A stretch of 64,000 bases of DNA, taken from the NCBI RefSeq assembly GCF_003255815.1, contig NC_037672.1:109632392-109696391 (forward strand), in the 5' to 3' direction. The notes below the pieces were generated by a model. The model saw only the letters and a list, made by a program, of their open reading frames with translations. It was not told where the DNA came from and made no database searches. This DNA is from Theropithecus gelada. Lineage: Eukaryota; Chordata; Mammalia; Primates; Cercopithecidae. The translations under genes and the position numbers were made by a program. Every line of letters starts with the position of its first letter. Within the stretch, counting starts at the first letter, position 1. Below are positions 10,061-22,500 of this stretch, one piece after another.

Positions 10061-12980
10061 TGCCCTCCATAGTGGTGATTTATTTAAAAGCCTCACTTGT
10101 AAACACTTCTTTTTCAACTTCGAGTCCGTGCCTTGCGCCGGGACTCCCCTCCCGCCCTCCATCTTGCGTTTCCGAGCCCACACCTAGCGTGTCTGGAAGG
10201 TGTGGGTGGATTCCGTCCAAGGGCAGCGCTGAAAGCATGAGTAGGAGCGGGTGTTACAATGGATGTCTTGACAGGGACTCTCCCAGAGCAAGTTCTTCAC
10301 ATAAACACAGATGAGATCAAAGCTTCAGTTAAGAAGTGGAGAGGCAAGAATATGGCTTTCGGTTAGCATTATACTAAAGAGAAAGAAGTATAAGAGGCCA
10401 GCCATAATAAGGGAAGAGAGAAGTTGGGTTATTTTTTAAACTCGCTGAGTTTGATCTCATTTAAATAAAGTGTGATAATGGGCATTATAACATCAGATAT
10501 CTTAAAGATTAGGCAAAAGGTTTAATTTTAAAATTGAATTGTATGTTGGATGAATTTTCTACAGCAAATACAGTGTTTAGACTTTCCAAATACCTGAGGT
10601 AAGCCAATCTTTAGAATCACGTTAAGGAGCAGGAATTCAAATGATTATTGGCCTTTATTACAGCCTGTACTGTTAGAACAATTAATACCTGTCTCTCCTC
10701 ATCTTTCTTCATCTATCCTTTCTGTCACATTTCACAAATTCCAGTATCATCACTAAATGCGTTAATAGATGTATACCTTATATTGTTTCAATAGGTTACT
10801 TAGGAAACAGAGTAACACTGTGCAGCACACAAAATATGCCTTAGCGTTAGGTTTGTTCACCACGTGGAGTGTAATTTTTCATCTGTGACAATATAAGAGA
10901 AAATGACTCAAGCAAATAATTTGGTAGCTAGTTCTTCTGATTGCCTTCCTAGTGGTTTTTCCCGTTAACTGTACTCAGTTGCTCAAGGGCTTGGTTTCCT
11001 CTAGCTTAAATTGCTCAACTGGAAAAGTGAAGAAGACAGCGCAAGAATTCCTTTGGGGGTGGGGAGGGGGTGCATTTGAGCAGGGGTTTCCAAAGTAAAT
11101 TTTCAAATGGTTGTAAGGGAGCATATAAAATACTTCATTTAAGCTTCTGTGCACTTCATTAGTATGATTATGTAGACATCACTAATAGCCGTGTTCTTTC
11201 CAAAATTGCTTATGTTACAAAGTAAAAGGATAAAACAAAAAATGAAATGTATATCTTAGAAAACAGATATCACTTTGCATACCTGCTCCTTCATTGAATG
11301 TCATGAAAGTTCATTTTCCTGTACTCTTTTGAAGTGTTATTTTTATCATTCTCTTTTTGCCTCAAAATTTATTAATGTATTCGAAGCCCCCATACACAAT
11401 AATTAAAAATCACTTCTGAGATAGGCATTACCTACTACATTAGCAGCAAAGAAGAATTTGTCAAGAAGCCAAAAATAAGCAAAAACTTGGTGCAACCCAA
11501 CCCATTGGTGTAAAAAGCAAACTTTTCTGATAAATCGTTTCTTGGTAATATTATCATAAAGCCTTGCTGTTTTTTTTCAAGTCCTGTAAATGTAAAACTG
11601 TTATGCCTTACATGTGTAAATATATTTGAGGGAGAAATGTAATTAACAACAATGGCACATATCCCAAGGACTCGTTTTATTTAGCTTTTATTTAAGGAGA
11701 TGATTTTTGTTTGTCGTCTTGGTTGTTTTAAGGATACAAGGACGCCAGGTTACAAATGGAATATTTTTGAAAGATTGGTTTCTAAGTTCATGATTTAGAA
11801 CTTAAGGTGAACTTTTCCATGAAAACAATGATATAAACAGAAACAGAACCAAAACTAATTAGCTGGAAATGAGACAGAGGCCATCTTCCTGCCGTCTTTT
11901 GTGCTTGGCACGCTCACTTGGTGTTCCAGAGTCATGGATAGCCTCATGGATATTGAGAGGAAATTAGAGGCAGGAGTTAGCAGAGGCACTCCTTCTAACC
12001 CGGAAAAGAGCTATGGTTGTATGCTCTTGAACTCAATAACTCCAGAGGCACCTGACTTGTGCTCCTCTAACTCTTTCAGTGATTTTGTCAACACCTAATT
12101 TTCTGTACTAAGTCCCTTTCTATTTCTATTCCCCTCACAGAGTTTGCCCTTTCCTGATAATTTGATGGAGGTTTCTTTCTTGGGCTATTTTTCAAGCTAA
12201 AGCCTCCTCCACATACATCCCTTCCTTTACTGATTTTTCTTTCCACTTCTATCTGAAAGGTTCATTCCTTTTCCTCAACCTGGAAGGCTCTTTGATCAGC
12301 TTGTTGTTATAATACCAGAACAAAATGTATCTTTATTTTGTTATTTATTTCATATAATACTGAAACGCTAGTATTAACATAGGTGTTTTATTACTAGTTA
12401 AGATATTGTCTGCATCATTTTTTACAATTTGTCCTTAGATGCTACTCCATTTGAGCAAAAAATGAAGGTTCCTCTGTCCTTTTGGCCTGAGTCTTTCCAG
12501 GTAGGGTGACTGACAAAGGAGGCCTGGTTAAAATCAAGTCACTTAAGAAAGAAGGCATTGGGAGAATGAATCAAGTCCCGTAGATGAAGAAACTGTGCCA
12601 GGTTTGAAGTAGGATCAGGTGTCTAAAGAGAGAGAAGCAAGGGAAAGAAGGAATTTCAAGGAATGACCAAGGAACTGAAGAGACAGGACATAGCTATTCC
12701 ATATATATGTTGGTAATAGTGTGCATGAGAGATGATCCAAGTATGTTCATGAGGGTGAATGCCAGGTGGCTTTACCTAAGAATTTCTGTGCCTCGATGCA
12801 TAGCTGGAAGGCTAAACATTTCCAGTCCATTATTATATAATCTTAAATGTCAATAGCATCTGATTAGATGTGGCACAATGTACACTTACAATCTGAAATA
12901 ACCTAACATGACCCTCTTACCTAGAGAATAGGGAAGTCCCATTATCCTTAGATTGACTTTAGAATTATTAACTCGAGCTT
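10061..12980. other. Intron 1 proximal segment without recognisable repeats
   Basis: Nearly 3 kb downstream of exon 1 without any Alu, L1, LTR or gene that I can identify. Repeat-poor sequence beside a CpG-island promoter often holds regulatory elements, but nothing specific can be named here. Confidence 0.5.
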
Positions 12981-12984
12981 TAAC

Positions 12985-13560
12985 ATCTTTATGATGATAA
13001 AAGTAATGTGTGCTTTGGAAAATTAGAACTATAAAAAGATCTAAAGAAGAAAAAAGCCTTTGAAATCCCACTCTGAATAATATTTTGATATCAAATATGA
13101 AACATTTGGTATCACTACAGTATATTCATTTGTCTATGTGTATATGCATATATACACACTTTTTTTTTTTTTTTTTTTTTTTTTTTGAGATAGGGTTTTG
13201 CTATGTTGCTCAGGCTAATCTCAAACTACTGGCCTCGAGCAATCCTCCCATCTCAGCCTCCCAAAGTACTGGGATTACAGGTCTGAGTCTCTGTGTCCAG
13301 CCACACACGTATTTTTAACATGTTTTAATATAAATAGAATTTTGTGTCTTCTTTTACAAAAGGTTGTGTCATTTTCCCATGTTATGGAAATTCTATGTGA
13401 AAACTCTCTTTAGGGCTGCCAAATAATTCATTCCCCTAACACCGCACATTGAAGTTGCTTCAAGCTTTCTTTTATAAATCATGCTGTATAATCTTTTATA
13501 ATATTAAGCATTATATTAAAATCTATATTAAGTTTTTTATTTTTGTTGGTATTATGAAAA
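12985..13560 (-). mobile_element. Possible L1M-derived segment, antisense, interrupted by an Alu monomer
   Basis: The flanks of the monomer at 13160-13302 carry phrases typical of antisense L1M 3' regions (aattagaactataaaaag, gttgtgtcattttcccatgtta, ttataaatcatgctgtat). Assignment is by resemblance only. Confidence 0.35.
13160..13302 (-). mobile_element. Free left Alu monomer (FLAM-like), antisense
   Basis: A run of more than 20 T is followed by one Alu arm only, from gagatagggttttgcta to gtgtccagcc. There is no trace of the second arm. This is the form of a fossil Alu monomer, although a deleted dimer is possible. Confidence 0.75.
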
Positions 13561-13964
13561 GGATTTTTTCCATATCATATTTTATTTCTGGTGTCTAGCT
13601 ATTGGCTCTTATGTATTTCATTTTTAACTGGCCACCTTTCTAAATTTTTATACTGGTACTAATAAATACTAGTATCTCTTAGACTTGATTTTTTGCATCT
13701 TCTAGGTATATAATTATCCAGTTTATAGATAAGAATGATTTCGCTTCCTTTCAAATGATAATGTCTCATTTCTATTTCTTGCCTTTTGCAATGTGTAGAA
13801 CTTTCAGAACAATGCTGGCTTATAGATAAATTTAAGTAAATAAATGAAGGAACTTCTGTAACAGCATTTGCCAAAGTGTGTTCCATGAGATGAGCTGTAA
13901 AAAAGAAACAAAATGGGGGGTCAGTGAGGGGGCCCATGCCTTTTTATCTATCAGTAGAAATATG

Positions 13965-14185
13965 ATTAACAGTACAGATTCTAGATCAGGGATACCTGGG
14001 TTTGCCTTTTATTGACTGTAACTTTAGGCAAGTAACCTCTCTGGGCTTCAGTTTCTGCATCTGCATAATGGGAATAATTGTATCAACTTTGTAGGATTAT
14101 TGGAAGTTTTATATGAATTAATAATATGTGAGATGTACTTAGAGCCGTCTCTGGCACGTAGCTAGCATATGAGTGTTAGCTGTTA
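13965..14185 (+). mobile_element. MIR SINE
   Basis: Shows the MIR core and tail in order: acctgggtttgc, aggcaagtaacctctctggg, cttcagtttctgcatctg, aatgggaataattgtatcaa, and a ctggcacgtagct-like 3' part. Confidence 0.85.
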
Positions 14186-14299
14186 GACCTAATTTTGAAC
14201 CAAAGTCCTAACTGAAACAAAATCTGAGAAAGGCAATTTTAATTTTTCCAGCCTTTGCAATTAGAAAAACACCTTAGGAGAAAAGCAGAATAGAACAGT

Positions 14300-14748
14300 G
14301 TTAATATAGTTTGGATGTTTGTGGCCTCCAAATCTCATACTGAAGTGTGATCTACAGTGTTAGAGGTGGGGTCTCGTGGGAGGTGTGTTGGTCATGGGGG
14401 TAGATCCCTCATAAATGGCTTAGTGCTATCCCTTTGGTGATAGGTAAATTGTCACCCACTTAGTTCACACGAGATCTGGTTGTTTAAAAGAATCTGGGAT
14501 CTCTTACTCTCTCCCTCTCTCTCCCTCCTTCCCTCCCTCCTCCTTGCCATGTGACACTGCCTGCTCTCCCTTCACCTTCCACCATGCTTGTAAGCTTCCT
14601 AAGGCCCTTACCAGAAGCAGATGCCAGCACTAGGTTTCATGTACAGCCTGCAGAACCATGAGCCAAATAAACCTCTCTTCTTTATAAATTATCCAGTGCT
14701 ATATTATCTGTGTCTGATTTTTTTTTATAGCAATGGAAACTGACACAA
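14300..14748 (+). repeat. MaLR (MST-like) solitary LTR
   Basis: Near-complete LTR from tgttaatatagtttgga to actgacaca. It includes an expanded CCT/CTC tract at about 14505-14545, AATAAA at 14666-14671 and ttataaattatccagt. It belongs to the same group as the copy at 1-374. No internal retroviral genes accompany it. Confidence 0.75.
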
Positions 14749-14749
14749 G

Positions 14750-14900
14750 TATTCCTCAACTTTAATGTGCATAGGAATCATCTCTTATTAAATGCAGATT
14801 TTGATTCAGCTGGTTTGGAGTGAGGTCTGAGATTTTGCATCTCTACAAGCTCCTAAGTGATACTGATGCTGTGCCCGTGGACCACATTTTGGCAAGGGAA
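14750..14900 (+). mobile_element. MER5A-like hAT-Charlie DNA transposon relic
   Basis: Starts cctcaactttaatgtgcat and shows ggaatcatc, gattttgcatctctacaagc, gtgatactgatgctg and gaccacattttggcaag, as in MER5-type non-autonomous elements. Confidence 0.7.
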
Positions 14901-15049
14901 TGGAGAATAAGCAAGTCAATATACTGTGTTTACCACACTTGCCCTTCAACATAGTATCAGTAATACATACATATGAAGTTGTTTAACCATTTTCTTAGAA
15001 GTGTATATTTCAACTCTTGGTAAAATATGAGAAGCCAATAGTTGTTCCC

Positions 15050-15140
15050 TAGGCCACATTATTTGCTGTAGGTCCTACAGCTAACTCATGCTAGAGCAGA
15101 CTAGAACCCAGGTTTCTGAACACCAAAGCTAGTGTTTTTT
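15050..15140 (-). mobile_element. MIR fragment, antisense
   Basis: Short antisense MIR core: ggtcctacagctaactcatg, gcagactagaacccaggttt. Confidence is limited by length. Confidence 0.5.
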
Positions 15141-15448
15141 GTTTGTTTCATAAATACAAAAAGCACATTACATGATGGAAGAACAGTCTGACAAATTTTC
15201 TGCCCTTCTTTAGATTGTGTAGTTCAAAACTAAATGTTAGTTTATACTCACTTCCTTTCACATATTTTAAAAGCAGTTTGCAAGCAATATTGTAACAAGT
15301 GCTATGAGCTTAGATGAATTCTGCCCTAACTTAATCTCATCTTGTTCCTAAGGACATCCAGTCACTAGAGTAACTCAGGGAATAATTTTGCATTTGATAG
15401 GCATCTTTTGTTCATTTTTTTAAATCATCCCGACTGGAACTTCTAAAT

Positions 15449-15655
15449 CAGTGGTTCTCAACTGGGGGTGTTTTGTCCACAGGGGGCATTTGACAATGTC
15501 TGGACATTTTTTTATTGTTGAGACTAAGGGGATGGTACTGACATCTAATATGAAAAGGCCAGGAATGCTGCTAAACATCCTATAATGCTATAGTCCCCTA
15601 CAGCGAAGTATTGTCAGGCACAAAATTTCAATAGTGCCAAAGTTGAGAAACAATA
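15449..15655 (+). mobile_element. MER20-like hAT-Charlie DNA transposon
   Basis: About 205 bases from cagtggttctcaactggggg to gccaaagttgagaaac. The ends are imperfect inverted repeats and the middle has acatttgacaatgtctgg-like text and atgctgctaaacatcctata, matching MER20 as I remember it. Confidence 0.75.
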
Positions 15656-16004
15656 CTCAAAATATGTAAGGGTTAAAGTCCTTTGAGTTGTCAAAAGTAA
15701 TTACTCTGATAATAGATATTCCAATAGATAGTTTAAAATTGTTTATTTGCTTGAAACCTGTATTTTAAACAGACTTCCAAATGATCCCTTTTCTCTGTGT
15801 CTCTTCTAGCAACTCCTCAAATGCAACGTGCTGTATTTTGCTTTCTCGCACTTTCCTTTTCTGCCTTTCTTTCCTACCAACCACCTACTTTCTGTCCCTG
15901 TTGAGTCTCATTCTCCCATGTGTTTTATCCTTCTCCACCCATCTCGACCACTTTCTCTTCTTCTGCATACATCTTCCCCTACCTCTTCCACGTCTTTACA
16001 GAAG

Positions 16005-16240
16005 CTGAGCATTATGAAACAATGAAAAGGGGTTTGAAGTACGACAGATCTAATTTTGAATCCTGGTTTTACTACTTTATTAGCCCCCGTGATCCTGATT
16101 ACTTAATCCCTCAGAGATTCAATTTCCTCATTGGTAATGGGTATAATGCTACCCACCTCTTAAAGTTTTTATGAAGATTCAGTCTCATTTTGTATGTAAA
16201 ATGCCTTAACACATGGGAGGTAGGCCCTCAATAAATATTT
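16005..16240 (+). mobile_element. MIR SINE
   Basis: Degraded MIR: gatctaattttgaatcctgg, cagagattcaatttcctcat, taatgggtataatgctaccc, and the tail gccctcaataaatatttg. Confidence 0.75.
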
Positions 16241-17500
16241 GCTCCTTATTTTTCCCTCACCTTTTCTATTTTTCATCTTTTTCTCTGATTTTCCTCCTCT
16301 TATTTCCCTCAACTAACACATCATAGAACTGTGTTTTTAGTACATGTAATTCTCAAATTTATAGAATATTTATTGAACAAAGTGTTAAGATTGTCTTTTC
16401 TAAACATTAAATACATTGTTTCACAATCTCTAAAGAAAAAATTAAACCTGTCAACCTAAATTATGTTGTTTTTTTATGTAGATCTCTAGTTGGTTTTTTT
16501 TCCCCTTGTTGCTCACTAATCCTTGAAAGGAAAAATACCCACCTCCTCTGTACAAACTATTCTCAGTTTCCTATTCAAAAGAAGTGATAAGGCAAGATTA
16601 AAGGGAAAAACTAAAAGTACCATGACATCAGTCTTGCTGTAACCAAAATACGTAGAAATTCTGTGTCTCCATTCCTGTGTTCTTTAAGACTTAGCAAAAC
16701 TATCCTCATTTTCTGTCTTTTCTGGAGTCATAATCTTATCTTGCAGTAACAGCCACCTATCTCCAAAAACCTTGTTTCTACTAGTTAGTTATGTTTTATT
16801 TCATTGTGTTTGTGTGTTTAAGAGAATTAATAAGATACTTGAAGTGTAGCTTCTTTTGAGCAGATCAGCTGAGTTTCTAACTAACCTGATGCAGAAGATA
16901 CTTTGTATCTTCTGATCTTTTTCCCCATACCCAGTGTTCCCCCCTCCCCACAACCATTTAACTTCATTGACAGCTGAGTCTTATCTTGGCATAGGAAGAG
17001 GAAGTGATTGGCTTTATTTCTTGCTATTTTCTTATGCAACAACTGCAGCTTCTCAGGGTTCTAATCAAAAGGAAAGCATGGTACAAATGTTTTTAACTTT
17101 ATGGAAAATAAAGGATAAAATTATTATTAATACTTAATATCTAAACATAATGTTAAGAAAGTTAAATTCCCATTGTGGTTTTTACTATATTTATTTTCAT
17201 GTAACTTTTTAAATATCTGTGTTTGAGAATTTCTTTTATTTGCTCTTCCAATTAATCCAAAATAATTTAATTTTTGTTTTGATTAAACAAAAATTTAATC
17301 CTCTTGATTAAAGTTTTACTTAAATGTCTGCAGATGGTCTACAGAGGTAGGGAATTTAAGTTTGATGTTGCGTGACTGCAAATTCCATCAGTCTGACTGA
17401 ATTGAGGATTTCTTATTCCATGAGTTTTAGAGGTAATAGTAACAGAAGTGAAATTTTCACTGCCAGAAATTGAGAATTGAGAAGGAAAGTCATTTTTCAG
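16241..17500. other. Intron segment with no recognised feature
   Basis: AT-rich, unique-looking DNA. No repeat family, RNA gene or coding frame could be supported. Confidence 0.45.
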
Positions 17501-17569
17501 GAGAGATACTTGATTTTGACTACTTTTTTTCCCTAAGTTTGATACTTTACTTTTTTAAATTTATTTCTG

Positions 17570-17858
17570 TTTATTTTTGAGACAGAGTTTTCCTCTGTTG
17601 CCCAAGCAGGAGTGCAATGATAGGATCTCAGCTCACTGCAACCTCCATTTCCCAGGTTCAAGCAATTCTTTTGCCTTAGCCTACCAAGTTCCTGGGACTC
17701 CAGGTGCATACCACCATGCCTGACTTTTTGTATTTTTAGTGGAGATGGAGTTTTGCCATGTTGCCCAGGCTGGTTATGAACTTCTGGCCTCAAGCAATCT
17801 GCCTGCCTTGGCCTTTCACAGGGCTGGGATTACAGGCATGAGCCACCGTGCCCACCCT
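17570..17858 (-). mobile_element. Old Alu SINE, antisense
   Basis: Antisense dimeric Alu, strongly diverged (gagacagagttttcctct to gagccaccgtgcccaccc). The A-rich tail is broken by substitutions. Confidence 0.9.
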
Positions 17859-18041
17859 GGCTACTTTTAATGAATAAGTTCACCCATCTTGTAGTAGCAT
17901 CTAGCATATTGTCCTGCATGTACAAGGTACTAAGTAATGTCACCAGAGATTTCATATTTTTTTATTAAAAAAAGGAGGTTTTTGAAAAAGTATAAAATGT
18001 AGAAATTTCTTAACCTGCAGTTTGAAATCAAAAAGAGGCTT

Positions 18042-18356
18042 GGGCAGGGCACAGTGGCTCATGCCTGTAATCCCAGCACTTTGGGAGGCTGAGGCGGGTG
18101 GGTCACCTGAGGCCAGGAGTTCGAGACCAGCCTGGCCAACATGGCGAACGAAACCCCACCTCTACAAAAAAATACAAAAATTAGCTGGGTGTGGTGGTGA
18201 ACATCTGTAATCCCAGCTACTCAGGAGGCTGAGGTAGAAGAATCGCTTGAACCCAGGAGGCAGAGGTAGCAGTGAGCTGAGATCATGCCACTGTACTCCA
18301 GCCTGGGCGACAGAGCAAAACTCTGCGCCCACCGCCCCATCCCCAGCCCCCGCCCC
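18042..18356 (+). mobile_element. AluS-like SINE with a C-rich 3' tail
   Basis: Full sense Alu flanked by AAAAAGAGGCTT (18030-18041 and about 18358-18369). After aaactctg the expected A-run is replaced by about 30 C-rich bases (18327-18356). The left arm also carries a small duplication (atggcgaacgaaacc). Confidence 0.92.
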
Positions 18357-18959
18357 AAAAAAAGAGGCTTCAGTTAGGCATATTCTTGAATTCGTGGCCC
18401 ACTATTATATATCATTAGTTTATGAAAAGCCCTTCTCTTATTTAATTATTTTTCCATTGTATAACCATTTCTTTCACTACAATAGGCAGTTTTTCCAATA
18501 CGTCTGTTAGATATTATGGAAATTGAGTGTATCTTTTTGACTACCTGGTGGTTTCATTTGTGTATTTGCAATTATGACTTATAATTTTAAAAATATTGAA
18601 TCCCGGTAGTTAAAATGAAAAATGAATGCAAATTTTGATATTTTTCAGTTTATAATCATTTCAAAGACTAAGTTCTAGTTGATAGTCTCATTGGTTTTTA
18701 TCCATCCCCTCAAAAAAATCTTTTTTCTTTTATTGGTTCTATGTAGTTTAGTGGGAGGTAAGTATAAAACAATGCTATAATTTTTCATTTACTGATAAAT
18801 GACAAACAAGTTATAATGATAAAGAAGTTATAAATTATATAATATATAATATAATGCTGTTATTAGATGAAGCCTTATATAGGTAGTAAATTTTTACATT
18901 TCATTATATCATTTTTTAATGTTTTGTAGGAAATGAAAACTGCAACTTCTTATAGAGTC

Positions 18960-19065
18960 CGATAAATAGGAAAATATGTCCAGCCTCACTAGAAAGAAAA
19001 GAATTGCAAATTAAAACAATTAGGAATGATTTTTCACCTATCAAATTGTCAAAGATTAAAAAGGT
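18960..19065 (+). mobile_element. L1M fragment
   Basis: Contains the conserved L1M phrases gaattgcaaattaaaacaat and ttttcacctatcaaattg. A short relic with unclear edges. Confidence 0.55.
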
Positions 19066-19194
19066 GAAAGGTGTGGGGTTAGAGATATAGTGTATAAAAT
19101 ACTATATGGCTATATGAGATATAGTGTATAAAATACACTAAAAATTAGAGGTATAAGTTAGTTCAGTATTTCTAGAAGGAAATATGATATCAAA

Positions 19195-19335
19195 CCTTAT
19201 GAACAGATACTATTATTGCCCCTAGTTTAACATGTACAAATTGCAGAGCAAGGAAGTTAAGTAACAGTGAAAGTATAGCAGCTAGTAAGTTGCAGAGTTG
19301 AGATTCAAACCCATGCTTAACAGCCCTAAACTACC
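19195..19335 (-). mobile_element. MIR SINE, antisense
   Basis: Antisense MIR order is visible: tactattattgcccctag, gaagttaagtaacagtg, gcagctagtaagttgcagag, gattcaaacccatgcttaac. Confidence 0.75.
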
Positions 19336-19709
19336 AAGCTAGTGTTTGGCCATGAAATCAATTTAGTGGATTTTAAACAGGATAGGATAATATGGAAATT
19401 ATTAGAATGCATCACACATGGTATGAGTGTCACTTTGTAGAACTTAATATGTACTAGTTCAGGATATATTTGTTATTGTGGATAACAGTCACGATCACTG
19501 CAGTAGCACAGACAGATCAATTCTATCTCAGGTGATGTACCTGGAACTCTTCCCCCAGATCTTCCCTTGGCAGAGCTTCATATCCCAGCATATCTATTAC
19601 TTCCTCCGAAAGTTCAGCTCTGACTACTTTGTGGAAAGAACCTCCCACCCCATAATCCTCTCTTCCACTAGCCTGTTTTCTTTTCCTCATAGCTCTTCTT
19701 GCTAGTTGA

Positions 19710-21750
19710 AATTATCTTCCTTGTTAGTTAATATGTTTATTCTCTGCCACTCTTCACTGACCTCTCCACAGGCACACTCTAAAATGTAGAGTGTGTGCCC
19801 AATCCCCATGAGGACAGAGATTACATTATATGGCAAATGTTTCAGAAAATTATTTGGGCATCTCCGAGCTACTAGAGATGAATCTGTCAAAACTTCTATT
19901 CAAAAACGTACTTGCTAGTAAAAACTCAATTGATGTTTTTGCTGAAGAAGTGTGACTTCCCAGGTGAAATTACCATGACTGAAATTAGTTTTCAAGAGGG
20001 AGAAACTTGGACTTTGTGTATAACAGGAACATGTCCTTTTATCAGAATTAACAGAAGAGGAACTAGTGATGTTAGTTGTGCATTGAGCTTAAAAGATTTC
20101 TGTGAAACATTTGTAAAATTGTAGGCAAGGATGTAGTCCTTGAAATGCAGTATTTAAAAATATCACAATATAAAGAAGGTAAAAGGCTAACACATATAGA
20201 AACTGGGCATATTAACTTGTATTGCTCTAAATTTTGAATTCTGTTTTTTGTTTTTTTGAAAATAGGATAGTAAGAAACCCAGATAGTCAATGAAGCCCAG
20301 AGCTAGTAGAAAGATAGTGAATAAAATTCTTATCAGCCATTTCAATTGTGACAATTGAAATTGAAATTATAATTTTCAAAAAGGTAAAAAGTATGGCTCT
20401 CATTAAACATAAAAGGAACACGTGTTAAATATTTTATGTAACTCATGATTTAGAGGGAACCCGGTAAATGTTACAACCTTTTCAAAGAAGAAATCAAAGA
20501 ACTAAAAATATTTATGGAGAAGATATGTTGAAATGGATTTCAAAACTGGCTTTTTCCACAGGCAGAGAGAGGGAAGTCAATTGAACCTTAACTGGAACAG
20601 AATTTATTCCTATAGATAAGAATATTTTTGCATTGCTCTCAATTATCTGTAATTTACAGACTTTAAAATAACTCAAAGACCATGAAGACTAACAATGTTG
20701 TAAACAATGCCGTAGAGACACCCAATAATTTTTTTTGCTTATTCTAAATAGATAAATAGAGAAAGAAACTTTAGTATTAGACAAAGATAATTTCTAAAAT
20801 TTGCTACACACAGTAGATTAATTTCTGGATAGCAGGGCTATGTATGTCTCTTTAGAGTGTCGTGTGATGTTAGAAAATATTAATTCTATTCCAGTCTTCT
20901 TTCCTAGTACTGTTGAATGCATACATTCAGTGTACATGTGAAAGTGCATAATTTACATGAAAAAAAGTAAAAATTGATTTCTTTTTGACATTCTTCTGTT
21001 GAGTTATTATACAACTAAAACTAACCTGAATCTGAGATCACTCCCAAAAACCCCAAACATTTACACAAAAAAATTTGGTGAGAACAAGATTGCTGCTCAA
21101 AGGATTCCATATCTATGTCTAGCTTTTATTTAGCACAGAAATCCCAATTGCTTGTTCATGTCATCCTAGCATATTTTCTCCGTGTGTTGAGTGGTCACTT
21201 GTTCAGAGACAACTTTGTCTACTCAAGAGTTTCACAGCAATGTAGAGGCACATTTCATTTAAGCTTTTAAATTTAAAGAAGGGCAGGAACAAAATGAATT
21301 TTTTCCATAGGGAATTAACCAATTAGCATGACTATCTTTGGCATCAATAAAAATATCCAATGTAAAACACTTGAGAAAAATTACATAAAAAAATAGATAC
21401 CAAACTTTGTCATTTATTATTTATTTTATTAATTATAATTTATTATTATGGTTTATTTAATAGTAATATACTGAAAAAGGTATAATGATTCTGCCATTTC
21501 TGGATGATAATATTTTCTTCTTGGAGTTTAAATGATTCGCTATTTGGAAATCAAAGTCTTTGGGTACTCTATATTTGGCTATGATTTTCAACCTTAAGTT
21601 GCTCTAACAATCTTGCTACATACTAAAGATACTTTCTCCTTTTACATAATATTGAACATAAATTGTTTTAACAACTGATTGTAATAATTGTATTATATAA
21701 ATGTTTCTGTATTTATTATTATTTATTTTTCTGGCTAGCAGGTACTTTCT
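19710..21750. other. Intron segment with no recognised feature
   Basis: About 2 kb of AT-rich DNA. Low-complexity ATT-rich sequence occurs at about 21412-21470. No gene or named repeat supported. Confidence 0.45.
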
Positions 21751-21754
21751 TGAT

Positions 21755-22500
21755 AGCTTTTAACCCATTCATTTCAAAAATTTAATGAGCTCCTACTGTT
21801 TTTCCAGGCACCGATCTAAGTCAAGATATAAGGAAACAAATAAAAACAGGCCACATTTCATTTCTAATTAATCTTGTGTTGTAAGTAGGGAAAGAGAGAC
21901 AATGCATAAATGAACAAGTATATCAGCCAACAAGTAAATCATTGGGTTGTATGCACTATGAAAAAAAAAGCAGGAAGGTAGACAGGGAGTGTGGATATGA
22001 ACTAGGATTGCTATTTTTATTGTTATTCTTATTTTTTCATTGCTATTGATATATAATATTTGAACATATTTATGGGGTACATGTGATATTTTGAAGCATG
22101 CATTGTGTAATGATTAAATCAGTATATTTAGGATATCCATCATCTCAAACATTTATTATTTCTTTGTGTTGGGAACATTCAAATATTCTCTTCTAGCTTT
22201 TTTGAACTATACAATATATTGCTGTTAACTGCCGTTACCTAACTGTGCTATTGAACACTAGATTTTTTCTTACTGTATGATTGTGCTTTATCACCCCCTT
22301 TCCCCCCATACATACATACTTCCCAGCTCTGTTAACTGTCATTCTACTGTCTCCAAAAAAATCAACCTTTTTAACTCCCACATATGAGTGAGAACATGTA
22401 ATATTTGTCCTTCTGTGCCTGGCTTATTTCACTTTTAAATAAAGTGGTCATGGAAGAGCTCACTGAGGTAATAGTTGAGCAAAGACCCAAAGGAATTGAG
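21755..22500 (-). mobile_element. L2 LINE relic, antisense, split by an L1
   Basis: The antisense L2 end (acccattcatttcaaaaat, aatgagctcctactg, ccaggcaccgatct) continues to about 22010. It resumes at about 22445 with aaagtggtcatggaagag, gctcactgaggtaatag and agcaaagacccaaaggaa. The same antisense L2 text order occurs at 42985-43830. Confidence 0.6.
22010..22443 (-). mobile_element. L1 3' UTR fragment, antisense, inserted in L2
   Basis: Antisense L1 3' UTR of L1PB/L1MA type: tatttatggggtacatgtga, attgtgtaatgattaaatca, gagtgagaacatgta, tctgtgcctggcttatttca. It interrupts the L2 relic. Confidence 0.75.

Noticed and set aside
9911..10183. Antisense open frame opposite the start of intron 1, as a possible divergent gene
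   Set aside because: Only a GC-rich shadow frame; no splice or protein-family evidence.
9235..10314. Long open frame (359 codons) across the FAM241A CpG island
   Set aside because: It overlaps exon 1 in another frame, crosses the splice donor at 9752, and is a product of GC-rich DNA with few stop codons.
11901..12098. Open frame in intron 1 as a missed exon
   Set aside because: FAM241A exons 1 and 2 already join in phase to the family length; no conserved match recognised.
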